DNA from: SCQX01 sp035720945
GTDB taxonomy: Bacteria > Pseudomonadota > Gammaproteobacteria > Burkholderiales > Burkholderiaceae_B
DNA length: 16,829 bases
Direction of reading: 5' to 3'
Assembly (NCBI GenBank): GCA_035720945.1
Contig: DASTNK010000140.1
Location: 1-16,829 of the forward strand
Made by a program: the position numbers and the translations under genes. Below the pieces are notes generated by a model that was not told the DNA's origin, did no database searches, and saw only the letters and a list, made by a program, of their open reading frames with translations. Numbering within the stretch: the first letter of the stretch is position 1; every line of letters begins with the position of its first letter. Shown here one piece after another: positions 1 to 7,352 of this stretch.

Positions 1-458
1 GCGTGGAAACTCATCTTTAGCGCGATCTCCACGGCGGACGCGCCATCCGAGGCGTAAAAGCAATGACCCAGCCGATTCCCGGTGCGCTCAGCCAGGCATT
101 CCGACAGGCGGATCACCGGTTCATGCGTGAATCCGGCGAGCATCGCATGTTCAAGTTTTTCCAGCTGTGCCGCAACCGCCGCGTTGATGCGGGGATTGGC
201 GTGGCCGAACAGATTCACCCACCAAGAGCTGATGGCATCCAGATAGCGCTTCCCATCCACGTCATACAGCCAGGCGCCACGCCCGTGACTAATCGGCACG
301 AGCGGAACGGTTTCATGATGCTGCATCTGCGTGCAGGGATGCCAGACGCTTCGCAGGCTGCGCCGCACCATGTCCAACTGGGATGCTGGTGATACATTCT
401 TTACCAACGGCGGCTCCTCGATGTTCTCTTTCCGTTCATAAAAAGTGGCGGGCTTCAT
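1..458 (-). CDS. bioA: BioA, adenosylmethionine-8-amino-7-oxononanoate aminotransferase (5' part, cut by window edge)
   Basis: PLP-dependent class III aminotransferase that makes 7,8-diaminopelargonate from KAPA with SAM as amino donor, the second step of biotin ring assembly. About 152 N-terminal codons are visible; the remainder, including the PLP lysine, lies beyond base 1. The family N-terminus is clear: WHPCTQM (residues 39-45), GAWLYDVDGKRYLDAISSWW (61-80), NLFGHANPRINAA and AGFTHEP. The Tyr of E. coli BioA HPYT is Cys42 here; I recall HPCT as common in beta-proteobacterial and pseudomonad BioA. The ATG at 458 follows bioF by 30 bases, with a modest TAGG Shine-Dalgarno touching the end of a long hairpin. 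An in-frame ATG at 371 would give a protein starting nearer the conserved region, so the true start is uncertain. It is the fourth gene of the bioB-P450-bioF-bioA run. Confidence 0.9.
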   Translation of the reverse strand, partial: MKPATFYERKENIEEPPLVKNVSPASQLDMVRRSLRSVWHPCTQMQHHETVPLVPISHGRGAWLYDVDGKRYLDAISSWWVNLFGHANPRINAAVAAQLEKLEHAMLAGFTHEPVIRLSECLAERTGNRLGHCFYASDGASAVEIALKMSFH

Positions 459-467
459 CCGGCGTAC

Positions 468-511
468 CTAGTGCAATGTTTGACGCCATCAAGCGTCAAA
501 CATTGCACTAG
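468..511. repeat. Perfect 19-bp inverted repeat (6-base loop) at the bioF-bioA junction
   Basis: The left arm 468-486 (CTAGTGCAATGTTTGACGC) and right arm 493-511 are exact reverse complements, separated by catcaa. In the bio transcript the hairpin covers the last six bioF codons and the bioF stop, and ends one base before the G of the presumed bioA TAGG ribosome binding site. No U-run follows on either strand, so it does not look like a classical intrinsic terminator. It could uncouple or throttle bioA translation, stabilise the upstream mRNA, or be a dispersed palindromic repeat. Confidence 0.9.
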
Positions 512-1667
512 CAGCCACGCTTTTCAAGGCATCCACCAGGCTGGCGACTTGCTCATTCGTATGCGCGGCGGACAGGGATATGCGCAAGCGGGCCGTGTTC
601 TTGGGCACTGTCGGCGGCCGGATGGCGGGCACCCAGATACCTCTTTCACGCAACGCCCCCATCAAATCAAGCGCCAACTCGTTCTCTCCGACGACGAGCG
701 CCTGAATGGCCGATTCCGACGGCAACAGGCGCCACGGTAGATCGGACAAGCCATCGCGCAACTGGCTGACCAACCCACGCAGATGGCGCTGGCGCGAGTC
801 GTCGGCCCGCAACAAGGCCAGGGCCGCCAACAAGGCACTGGCCAGCAAAGGCGGACTGGCGGTCGTGAAAACATAGGTGCGGGCCCGCTGCATCAGCCAT
901 TCGATCAATGTGGCATCGCCCGCCACGAAAGCCCCCGCAACGCCCGCAGCCTTGCCCAGCGTGCCCATGTACAGCACGCGGGGAGAACGCAAGCCAAAGT
1001 GTGCCAAACTCCCCCTGCCATGCGGCCCCAGCACGCCGAAACCGTGCGCATCGTCGACCAACAGCCACGCATCGTATCGTTCGCAGAGCGCCGCCAATTC
1101 CGGCAATGGCGCGATATCGCCGTCCATGCTGAACACGGCATCACTCAGGATCAGTTTGTGGGGACTGGCGCATTTCGCCAGGCGTCGCTCCAGCTGCACC
1201 GTATCGCCATGCGGATACACCCGAAACTCCGCGCTCGACAAACGCGCGCCATCGATCAGGCACGCATGGTTGAGCCGGTCCGAAAATATCGTGTCGCCGC
1301 GACCGACCAGGGCCGGCACGACCCCCAGGTTGGCCATGTAGCCACTACAGAAATAAAGCGCCCGGGGCAGGCCGACGAATGCCGCCAAAGCCGCTTCCAG
1401 CTCTTCAGCCACATGGCTGTGCCCGCTGATCAGCGCCGACGCCGACGCGCCGACACCGAAGTGGTCGAGCCCATCGCGAGCCGCGGCAACCAGTGCGGGA
1501 TGATTCGCCAACCCGAGATAATCGTTGCTGCAAAACGCCAGATACTGTTTTCCATCGACCATCAACAAAGGGCCTTGCGGGCCATCTATGACATGCCGCT
1601 GGCGCAGCAGGCTCTTTTCCTGCAATTGCTGCAACCGGGTATCCGTTTCATCGATCAAATCACACAC
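489..1667 (-). CDS. bioF: BioF, 8-amino-7-oxononanoate synthase
   Basis: PLP enzyme of the alpha-oxoamine synthase family that condenses pimeloyl-thioester with L-alanine to KAPA, the first dedicated step of ring assembly. The protein is 392 residues, the usual family length. Visible landmarks are FCSNDYLGL (45-53), the FCSGYMANLG segment (106-115), FSDRLNHACLIDG (128-140), DDAHGFGVLG (205-214, PLP-contacting Asp and His) and MGTLGKAAGVAG (234-245) with the presumed Schiff-base Lys239. I chose the GTG at 1667 because AAAGAG lies about eight bases upstream, it places the start just before the conserved region, and no nearer in-frame ATG exists. It overlaps the P450 stop by eight bases, which implies translational coupling. 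The last residues (SAMFDA) are encoded inside a 19-bp inverted repeat and look appended after the normal C-terminal helix. Confidence 0.95.
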   Translation of the reverse strand: MCDLIDETDTRLQQLQEKSLLRQRHVIDGPQGPLLMVDGKQYLAFCSNDYLGLANHPALVAAARDGLDHFGVGASASALISGHSHVAEELEAALAAFVGLPRALYFCSGYMANLGVVPALVGRGDTIFSDRLNHACLIDGARLSSAEFRVYPHGDTVQLERRLAKCASPHKLILSDAVFSMDGDIAPLPELAALCERYDAWLLVDDAHGFGVLGPHGRGSLAHFGLRSPRVLYMGTLGKAAGVAGAFVAGDATLIEWLMQRARTYVFTTASPPLLASALLAALALLRADDSRQRHLRGLVSQLRDGLSDLPWRLLPSESAIQALVVGENELALDLMGALRERGIWVPAIRPPTVPKNTARLRISLSAAHTNEQVASLVDALKSVAASAMFDA

Positions 1668-2919
1668 AAGACATACTCTTTGACGCCACGGTCGAATCAT
1701 TGCGCGCCGACGTGAAGCGCAGCGGCAGCGTGTCGAGGCCGCGATACACGGCGTTATGCCGCCAAGACACGGGCGCATCCGTCAATCGCAGCCCGGGCAG
1801 GTATCGCATGACACCACGCAGCGCGATGTCCCCTTCCAGATAAGTCAACGCCGCACCGACACAGACATGCGGGCCCTGGCCAAACGACAGATGGCCACCC
1901 TGATCCCGGCGGATGTCGAGCTCGTCCGGCGCCGTGAATTTCGCTGGATCGTGGTTCGCCGCGCCAATCAGCGGGATCACAAGGTCGCCTTTTCTCATCC
2001 ATTGCCCATGCAGTTCCACATCGACTTTGAGACGCCGCCCTGTGTACAGTACAGGGCTGTCGAAACGCAGCAATTCCCGCAATGCCAAAGGCATCAGTGC
2101 GGGCTCCCGCCGCAACGCGCGCCATTGCGCCGGATGCCGCAATAGCGCCAGCATGCCATTGCCAAGCAGGTTGCGCGTGGTTTCGTGACCGGCGAACAAC
2201 AGGGTGCAACATTGCGCCAATAGTTCGTTGGCCGTCATAATGCCGCCGTCGGCCTCGGCCCGTATCAGTTGACTGATCAAATCGTCACCGGGCCGCTGGC
2301 GCCATTGCAGAAGCAGGTCTCGAAAGTAGCCGGTCATGGCGCTCAGCCCGGTTTGTGCGCGGCGGGCGACATCCATATTCGGCGTCGGGCTGCCAATGAA
2401 ATCGGCGATGTCGTCCGACCATGCCACGAACCGTGCACGATCCGCGCCATCTATGCCCAGCATCTCGGCCATCACCAACGCCGGCAGCGGCCTGGCGAAA
2501 TCCCGCATGAAGTCGAAAGTGCCGGTCGGGCCTTCGGCCGAAGCCACCACCGCGCCCAATAGAGCATCGACGACTCTTTCAATCCGGGGGGCCAGCGACT
2601 GCAACATGAAGGGTTTGAACCCAGCGGATACAGCCCGCCGCAGGCGAGTGTGCCGAGGCGCGTCCGTGAACAGCAATGAACGCGGGAAAATCCGCTTGAA
2701 CTCGCGCAACTCCACCAATGCCGCGGGCCCACTACCATTGATCCAACCACCCGCGCGACGCACCGAAAAACGCGGATCCCGCAAAACACTGGCGACATCG
2801 GTGTAATGGGTCAGCAGCCACGACCCACCGCAGAACTCCGTGCTCCAATGCAGCGGCCCAGCCGCGCGCATGGCGCGATAGGCGGGATAGGGATCATCGA
2901 GAAATAGGCTATTCATCAT
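1660..2919 (-). CDS. Cytochrome P450, BioI-like, embedded in the biotin operon
   Basis: A 419-residue soluble bacterial P450 with all core motifs: I-helix AGHETT (243-248), K-helix ExxR (Glu282/Arg285) and the haem loop FGQGPHVCVG (346-355) with ligand Cys353. No signal peptide or fused reductase is seen, so external ferredoxin or flavodoxin partners are needed; none is encoded here. From memory, the C-terminal half resembles Bacillus subtilis BioI (CYP107H1), sharing the AGHETT, GAANxDPxxFT and HLSFGxGxHVCxG blocks. BioI cleaves long-chain acyl-ACP to pimeloyl-ACP. The position between bioB and bioF, with the stop overlapping the bioF start, makes pimelate supply the likely role, but this is inference; it could be an unrelated oxidase. 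The start is ATG 2919 (a second ATG at 2916), 44 bases after bioB, with a weak ribosome binding site. Confidence 0.93.
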   Translation of the reverse strand: MMNSLFLDDPYPAYRAMRAAGPLHWSTEFCGGSWLLTHYTDVASVLRDPRFSVRRAGGWINGSGPAALVELREFKRIFPRSLLFTDAPRHTRLRRAVSAGFKPFMLQSLAPRIERVVDALLGAVVASAEGPTGTFDFMRDFARPLPALVMAEMLGIDGADRARFVAWSDDIADFIGSPTPNMDVARRAQTGLSAMTGYFRDLLLQWRQRPGDDLISQLIRAEADGGIMTANELLAQCCTLLFAGHETTRNLLGNGMLALLRHPAQWRALRREPALMPLALRELLRFDSPVLYTGRRLKVDVELHGQWMRKGDLVIPLIGAANHDPAKFTAPDELDIRRDQGGHLSFGQGPHVCVGAALTYLEGDIALRGVMRYLPGLRLTDAPVSWRHNAVYRGLDTLPLRFTSARNDSTVASKSMSCV

Positions 2920-2963
2920 CGACCGGTTTTTGATGGCGACAACAACCGAGAACGTGATTTCGT

Positions 2964-3971
2964 TCAGACAGCTTGTGCCGCGGCGTCGTGCGTAGCGGTC
3001 TGTGTCACGGCATGCAGACCCAGGCGCGCAAACAAAGACCGGTCTTTCAACAACCCGGGGTTGCCTGTCGTCAACAATTTTTCGCCATAGAAAATCGAAC
3101 CCGCGCCGGCCATGAAACACAGCGCCTGAGTGGACTCATCCATCGCTTCCCGGCCCGCCGACAAACGCACCACGGCTTTCGGCATGGCAATGCGGGCGAC
3201 GGCCACGGTTCGGACAAACTCGAAAGGATCCAGATCGGCGGCGTCGTACAGCGGCGTGCCCTTGACCTTGACCAGATTGTTGATCGGTACCGATTCCGGA
3301 TACGGCGCCAGATTGGCCAATTGCGCGATCAAGCCGGCGCACACCGTGCGCGACTCGCCCAGGCCGACGATACCGCCACAGCACACGTGGATGCCCGCCG
3401 ACTGCACGCGTTCGAGCGTATCGAGCCGGTCTTGATAGGTGCGCGTGGTAATGATCTTTTCGTAGAATTCCGGCGAGGTGTCCAGGTTGTGATTGTAGTA
3501 ATCCAACCCCGCGTCCCTCAGCCTTTCCGCCTGGCCGTCCTTCAGCATCCCCAACGTGACACAAGTCTCCAGGCCCAGGCCTTTCACCGCGCTCACCATC
3601 TCGGCGACATCATCGATCTGACGCGCGCTGGGCGAACGCCATGCGGCACCCATGCAGAAGCGCTGCGCGCCACTCGCCTTCGCCTGCCGCGCCGCCTCGA
3701 CCACCTCGTCCAGCGGCATCAGCGCGTCCTTTTCCACCCCCGTGTCATAACGCGCCGATTGCGGGCAATAGGAACAGTCCTCGGGGCAGCCGCCCGTCTT
3801 GATCGATAGCAGGCTGGATAGCTGAACGGCATTGGCCTCGTGATGCGCGCGATGAACCGTTTGCGCCTGGTACAGCAGATCAAGCAGGGGCAAATCGTAC
3901 AGACCAAGAATATCCTTGATCGTCCAAAGTGGAGGAGTATCCCTGGTGAAAGTATTGGTGTCGGATGCCAT
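2964..3971 (-). CDS. bioB: BioB, biotin synthase
   Basis: Radical SAM enzyme that inserts sulfur into dethiobiotin to make biotin. The protein is 335 residues, standard for the family. The radical-SAM motif CPEDCSYC supplies Cys62, Cys66 and Cys69 for the [4Fe-4S] cluster. Further conserved blocks are FCMGAAWRSP, ETCVTLGML, YYNHNLDTSPEFY, HVCCGGIVGLGE, NLVKVKGTPL and RLSAGREAM; these carry the Cys and Arg residues that bind the second Fe-S cluster in characterised BioB proteins. The ATG at 3971 is favoured because the protein then starts in the usual place and AGGGG lies about 11 bases upstream. The frame is open further 5' with ATG and TTG alternatives (for example TTG at 4055), but the extra residues look non-conserved. 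It is the first gene of the bio run and is followed after 44 bases by the P450 gene. Confidence 0.96.
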   Translation of the reverse strand: MASDTNTFTRDTPPLWTIKDILGLYDLPLLDLLYQAQTVHRAHHEANAVQLSSLLSIKTGGCPEDCSYCPQSARYDTGVEKDALMPLDEVVEAARQAKASGAQRFCMGAAWRSPSARQIDDVAEMVSAVKGLGLETCVTLGMLKDGQAERLRDAGLDYYNHNLDTSPEFYEKIITTRTYQDRLDTLERVQSAGIHVCCGGIVGLGESRTVCAGLIAQLANLAPYPESVPINNLVKVKGTPLYDAADLDPFEFVRTVAVARIAMPKAVVRLSAGREAMDESTQALCFMAGAGSIFYGEKLLTTGNPGLLKDRSLFARLGLHAVTQTATHDAAAQAV

Positions 3972-4306
3972 GACGTATGCTGCCCCTGTCTGTGTGTTGA
4001 ACCGCAGTATGGTAGGGGTCATCGTCCGGGCCACGCAATCCTCGACTCGACGCAATGGAGTGGGGTTGGGCGGCTTGCAATGGCTACTTTTCCTAAATTG
4101 TCATTTTCAATATTCAACCTCCTTCAACCTATGGTTATCTCGCGAGGTTGGAAAAATTGTATTCAAATGATGGGGCCGGTCATGGTGGCGCCTCAATAAG
4201 CCCACCTCGGCAAAAACGGTTCAAACAGTAAAGCGGTTCGTATTCAGCACCATGTACACTTCAGCCGAAGATGCTCTCCGGTCAACCAAGTGAAAGTCGT
4301 CTTCTC
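3972..4306. other. Spacer between the ABC operon end and bioB; biotin operon control region
   Basis: These 335 bases contain no convincing protein gene. The part nearest bioB (3972-4160) is presumably its promoter and leader. It includes an AT-rich stretch around 4088-4115, direct copies of TTCAACCT at 4113-4120 and 4123-4130, a BirA-box-like dyad, and a perfect AAGGAGG Shine-Dalgarno on the minus strand (4118-4124) with no sizeable ORF behind it. I could not settle on convincing -35 and -10 hexamers. The part next to the ABC operon (4200-4306) shows no strong terminator hairpin with a U-run, so readthrough from the ABC operon into bioB is possible. Confidence 0.6.
4122..4153 (-). promoter_or_regulatory. 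Candidate biotin operator (BirA-box-like dyad) upstream of bioB
   Basis: CTTCAACC (4122-4129) and GGTTGGAA (4146-4153) are imperfect inverted half-sites separated by 16 bases, about 150 bases upstream of bioB. The E. coli bio operator has TTGTAAACC and GGTTTACAA, also with 16 bases between AACC and GGTT. The conserved AACC/GGTT core and the spacing match, but the outer bases do not. Binding by BirA, or by another biotin regulator, is inferred only. Confidence 0.3.
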
Positions 4307-5353
4307 TCAGTCGTTCAAATGACAGGCGCTCAAGTGCACCGCCCTGTCGCCACCAGACACCCCTTCCCGCAACCCGATGTCCTTCAGCACCGGCAACGCT
4401 TCCCGGCAGCGCGGCATGGCATGCGGGCAGCGCGGATGAAACGGGCACCCTGGGGGCGGGTCGAGCGGCGAGGGCAATTCCCCCTTTATGGGCTCGAACT
4501 GGCGGTGCTCGGCCGACAGCCTGGGCAGTTCTTTGATGAGCGCCTGGGTGTAGGGATGGTTGGCGTGGGTGAAAATAGTCTCGGCCGGCGCGATCTCGAC
4601 GATGCGCCCGAGGTACATGATGGCGACGCGATCCGACAGATGGCTGACCACACCCAGGTTGTGGCTGATGAAGAAATAGGTGAGGTTGAATTCCTTGCGT
4701 AGCTCGATGAACAGGTTCAGGACCTGGGCCTGCACGGACACATCGAGCGCGGCCACGGCCTCGTCACAAACAATGACCGACGGCTTGAGGGCCAGCGCGC
4801 GCGCCACGCCGATGCGTTGGCGCTGACCGCCCGAGAACTGATGCGGATAACGGAACCGGTATGCGGGGTCCAGGCCGACCCGGGACATCAGGTCACACAC
4901 ATAGGCTTCCTGATCCTGGCGCGATACCAGGCCATGCACGCGCGGGGCCTCACCGATAATGTCGAGTACCCGCATGCGCGGATTGAGCGAGGCGTACGGA
5001 TCCTGGAAAATCATTTGCACGCCCAGCTCATAAGCGTGACGCTGCACAGAGGTCATGGCATCGATCGCCTGGCCTTCATAACGAACCTGCCCGCGTGTCG
5101 CCGGAAAAATACCGGCGATGACGCGCCCCAGTGTCGATTTGCCGCAACCCGACTCACCCACCACGCCGATCACCTCGCCACGGTGAATGTCCAGATCGAC
5201 ATTGGCCACCGCCAGCACGGATCGAGGCTGGGTTCGACCACGAAGCAACCGGCCAACCCGGTCGACCATATCGGAGGGCTGCGTGTAGCGTTTCTCGACC
5301 TGATGCAGGCTGAGCACGATGTCGGACGCTGGCAGACTGGATGATGACGTCAT
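4307..5353 (-). CDS. Peptide-type ABC importer, ATP-binding protein (DppF/OppF-like)
   Basis: Second ATPase of a peptide/nickel/opine-family importer, acting at the inner face of the cytoplasmic membrane; 348 residues. Seen are Walker A GESGCGKST (66-74), Q-loop Gln117 in IFQDPYASLNPRM, signature SGGQRQR (174-180), Walker B VIVCDE (193-198) and switch His231. It ends in the oligopeptide-transporter tail, with HPYTQAL and a Cys cluster (Cys303, Cys309, Cys316, Cys344). The D-loop segment reads DEAVAALDVS. The ATG at 5353 shares bases with the TGA of the preceding ATPase gene (ATGA overlap), so translation is coupled. It is the last gene of the five-gene operon. The family is certain; the substrate cannot be read from sequence, although the divergent M20D hydrolase suggests a peptide or N-acyl amino acid. 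Confidence 0.94.
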   Translation of the reverse strand: MTSSSSLPASDIVLSLHQVEKRYTQPSDMVDRVGRLLRGRTQPRSVLAVANVDLDIHRGEVIGVVGESGCGKSTLGRVIAGIFPATRGQVRYEGQAIDAMTSVQRHAYELGVQMIFQDPYASLNPRMRVLDIIGEAPRVHGLVSRQDQEAYVCDLMSRVGLDPAYRFRYPHQFSGGQRQRIGVARALALKPSVIVCDEAVAALDVSVQAQVLNLFIELRKEFNLTYFFISHNLGVVSHLSDRVAIMYLGRIVEIAPAETIFTHANHPYTQALIKELPRLSAEHRQFEPIKGELPSPLDPPPGCPFHPRCPHAMPRCREALPVLKDIGLREGVSGGDRAVHLSACHLND

Positions 5354-6339
5354 TGTGCGGCTCCGGGATGCCAGCATACCGCCTGATGGGTGGGCGAAAG
5401 ATCCCGCACGGGCGGCGCCTGCCGGCATTGGTCCGTGGCGCGGTAACAGCGTGTGCGGAACGGGCACCCCTCAGGCAGCTTCAGAAGCGACGGGGTGGAT
5501 CCGGGAATCTGGACCAGATCGCCGCCACGGGTATCAATGGACGGAATGGAGGCGATCAGGCCATGCGTGTAGGGGTGCCTGGCGGAATCCACGAGTTCAA
5601 CCGTGGTGCCGGTCTCGACGATGCGCCCCGCATACATCACGGCCAGGCGATCGGCCAGACCCGATACGATCGCCAGGTCGTGTGTGATCCAGATCAACGC
5701 CGTGCCCGATTCCCGGCATAGCTTCTGCACCTCGTAGAGGATCTGGCCCTGGATCGTGACGTCCAGCGCGGTGGTGGGCTCGTCGGCGATGATCAGGCGC
5801 GGGGCGTTGAGCAACGCGATGGCGATGGCGACACGCTGGCGCATGCCCCCCGACAAATGGTGCGGGTACACGCGCAGGCGCTCCTCGGGCGACGGGATGC
5901 CCACGCGCGCCAGCGCATCCACGGCGCGCGCCCGCGCAGCCTTGCGGGACACCTTATCGTGCGCCAGCACGGCTTCGATCATCTGGGTATCGATGCGCAG
6001 CGTGGGGTTGAGCGTCATCATCGGGTCCTGGAAGATCATGGCCATGGCGGCGCCGCGCAATGCCCGATACTGATCGTCGGACAGGGAAAGCAGATCATGC
6101 CCGTCGAACTGAAGGCGATCGGCATGTATGCGGCCAGGCTCGTCGACCAGTTTCATCAGCGAGAAAGCGGTGATGCTCTTGCCAGACCCCGACTCACCCA
6201 CCAATCCCAGGATCTCTCCGGCGCGCAATGTCAGCGACACGCCATCGACCGCCTTGATCACACCCTCGCGGGTATGGAAGTACGTCTTCAGCCCCTGGAC
6301 GTCGAGCAAAAGGTCGCGAGATGAAGAGGGCGTGGCCAT
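5350..6339 (-). CDS. Peptide-type ABC importer, ATP-binding protein (DppD/OppD-like)
   Basis: First ATPase of the importer, 329 residues. Motifs in order are Walker A GESGSGKS (48-55), Q-loop in IFQDPMMTLNP (102-112), signature LSGGMRQRV (162-170), Walker B LIIADEP (182-188), D-loop TTALDV and switch His220. The C-terminal oligopeptide-transporter extension has HPYTHGLI and cysteines at 292, 298, 305 and 322, the CPF-x3-C arrangement common to this subfamily. The ATG at 6339 lies eight bases after the upstream permease stop and places MATPSSS just before the first beta strand. There is no strong Shine-Dalgarno, so it probably relies on coupling. It would pair with the DppF-like ATPase as a heterodimer. 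Confidence 0.94.
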   Translation of the reverse strand: MATPSSSRDLLLDVQGLKTYFHTREGVIKAVDGVSLTLRAGEILGLVGESGSGKSITAFSLMKLVDEPGRIHADRLQFDGHDLLSLSDDQYRALRGAAMAMIFQDPMMTLNPTLRIDTQMIEAVLAHDKVSRKAARARAVDALARVGIPSPEERLRVYPHHLSGGMRQRVAIAIALLNAPRLIIADEPTTALDVTIQGQILYEVQKLCRESGTALIWITHDLAIVSGLADRLAVMYAGRIVETGTTVELVDSARHPYTHGLIASIPSIDTRGGDLVQIPGSTPSLLKLPEGCPFRTRCYRATDQCRQAPPVRDLSPTHQAVCWHPGAAQ

Positions 6340-6347
6340 GATTGACG

Positions 6348-7268
6348 TCAGATCGTGTTGCGGGGATTGAGGATATCGCGCAGGTGATCCCCCACCAGAT
6401 TGATGGCGATGATCAGCAGTGCCAGCGCGATGCCGGGGAAAAACGAAATCCAGTACATGCCCGACATCATGTATTGAAAGCCATTGGAAATGAGCATGCC
6501 CAGCGACGGCTCGGTCACGGGAACGCCAACCCCCAGGAAGGAAAGCACCGCCTCCAGCGAAATGGCGTGCGCCAGGTCTATGGTGACGATGACCATCAAC
6601 GGCGGCAGGCAGTTCGGGAAGATGTGCCGCCACAGGATGCGGGGCCACGACAGCGCCACGCATTTCGCGGCTTCCACGTATTCTCGATTACGCTCGACGA
6701 TGGCCGCGCCACGTGTGGCGCGGGCAAAATACGCCCACTGCACGGCGATGAGCGCGTAAATGACCTTGTCCACCCCCTTGCCCAGCGCGGCCAATAGAAT
6801 GAGCGCCACCAGAATGGATGGGAAAGACAACTGGATGTCGACGATGCGCATCAGCAAGGCTTCGATGCGGCCACCGAAATACGCGGCGATCAGCCCCGCC
6901 GCCGCACCGATGACGAACGCCACGGTCACCGACACCACCCCCACGACCAGGCTGATGCGCATGCCGTACAGAATGGCCGAAAAAATATCGCGGGCCTGCC
7001 CGTCGGTGCCCAGCCAGTAGGTCATGGCCCCGTCCATGCTGGCGCTGCCTGGCGGCAGCTTGGATTCCATGATGTTCAGGTTGGCGATGTCATAAGGGTT
7101 CTGCGGCGCGATCCACGGAGCGAAGACCGCCAGCACCAGAAACAGCACAAGCAGCACCAGGCCCGCGACCGCCAGCTTGCTGGTGAGGAACTGCGCGGCG
7201 AAGACCCGCCAGCGCCGCTCCTGTGGCGCTTCGATCGAAGTGGCCTGCGTGGTCGGAACCGCCGTCAT
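6348..7268 (-). CDS. Peptide-type ABC importer, permease (DppC-like)
   Basis: Inner-membrane permease of the BPD_transp_1 family, 306 residues. A cytoplasmic N-terminus (about 1-30) precedes the first helix, VAGLVLLVLFLVLAVFAPW. A periplasmic loop containing YWLGTDGQARDIFS, typical of the DppC/OppC subfamily, follows, then about five helices. The cytoplasmic coupling segment reads EYVEAAKCVALSWPRILWRH; the glycine normally seen a few residues after EAA is Ala here. C-terminal SFLGVGVPVTEPSLGMLI and NLVGDHLRDILNPR match the subfamily. The ATG at 7268 has GGAGGG about five bases upstream. The 60-base gap to the preceding permease gene contains a degenerate copy of that gene's end. Confidence 0.94.
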   Translation of the reverse strand: MTAVPTTQATSIEAPQERRWRVFAAQFLTSKLAVAGLVLLVLFLVLAVFAPWIAPQNPYDIANLNIMESKLPPGSASMDGAMTYWLGTDGQARDIFSAILYGMRISLVVGVVSVTVAFVIGAAAGLIAAYFGGRIEALLMRIVDIQLSFPSILVALILLAALGKGVDKVIYALIAVQWAYFARATRGAAIVERNREYVEAAKCVALSWPRILWRHIFPNCLPPLMVIVTIDLAHAISLEAVLSFLGVGVPVTEPSLGMLISNGFQYMMSGMYWISFFPGIALALLIIAINLVGDHLRDILNPRNTI

Positions 7269-7292
7269 GACGCCCTCCGGTGACGAATGCGC

Positions 7293-7352
7293 GGACTCAT
7301 GAGGTACCTCCGAGGCGGACGGGGGGACTCATGCAGCACCTCCGAGACGGAC
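7293..7352. repeat. Imperfect 28-bp direct repeat duplicating the 3' end of the DppB-like gene
   Basis: Bases 7325-7352 (the last codons and stop of the DppB-like gene) and 7293-7320 (in the gap before the DppC-like gene) match at 24 of 28 positions, with a 32-base period. On the minus strand each copy would read V-R-L-G-G-x-x-stop and carries GGAGGT a few bases before an ATGA. The copy in the gap no longer serves the real DppC start at 7268. Confidence 0.85.

Noticed and set aside
315..345. The BioA active-site tyrosine (HPYT in E. coli) is Cys in HPCTQM.
   Set aside because: As I recall, HPCTQM is widespread in beta-proteobacterial and Pseudomonas BioA, so it is a subgroup trait and not a defect.
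783..1715. Long plus-strand open frames opposite bioF, the binding-protein gene and the MFS gene.
   Set aside because: They are antisense shadows in GC-rich DNA; their translations show no family motifs, while the opposite strand encodes well-recognised enzymes.
5345..6350. The 8-bp palindrome TGACGTCA occurs at both ATPase gene junctions (5345-5352 and 6343-6350).
   Set aside because: It arises from stop/start overlaps (ATGACGTC also occurs at the moaC-mobA junction) and is short enough to be chance.
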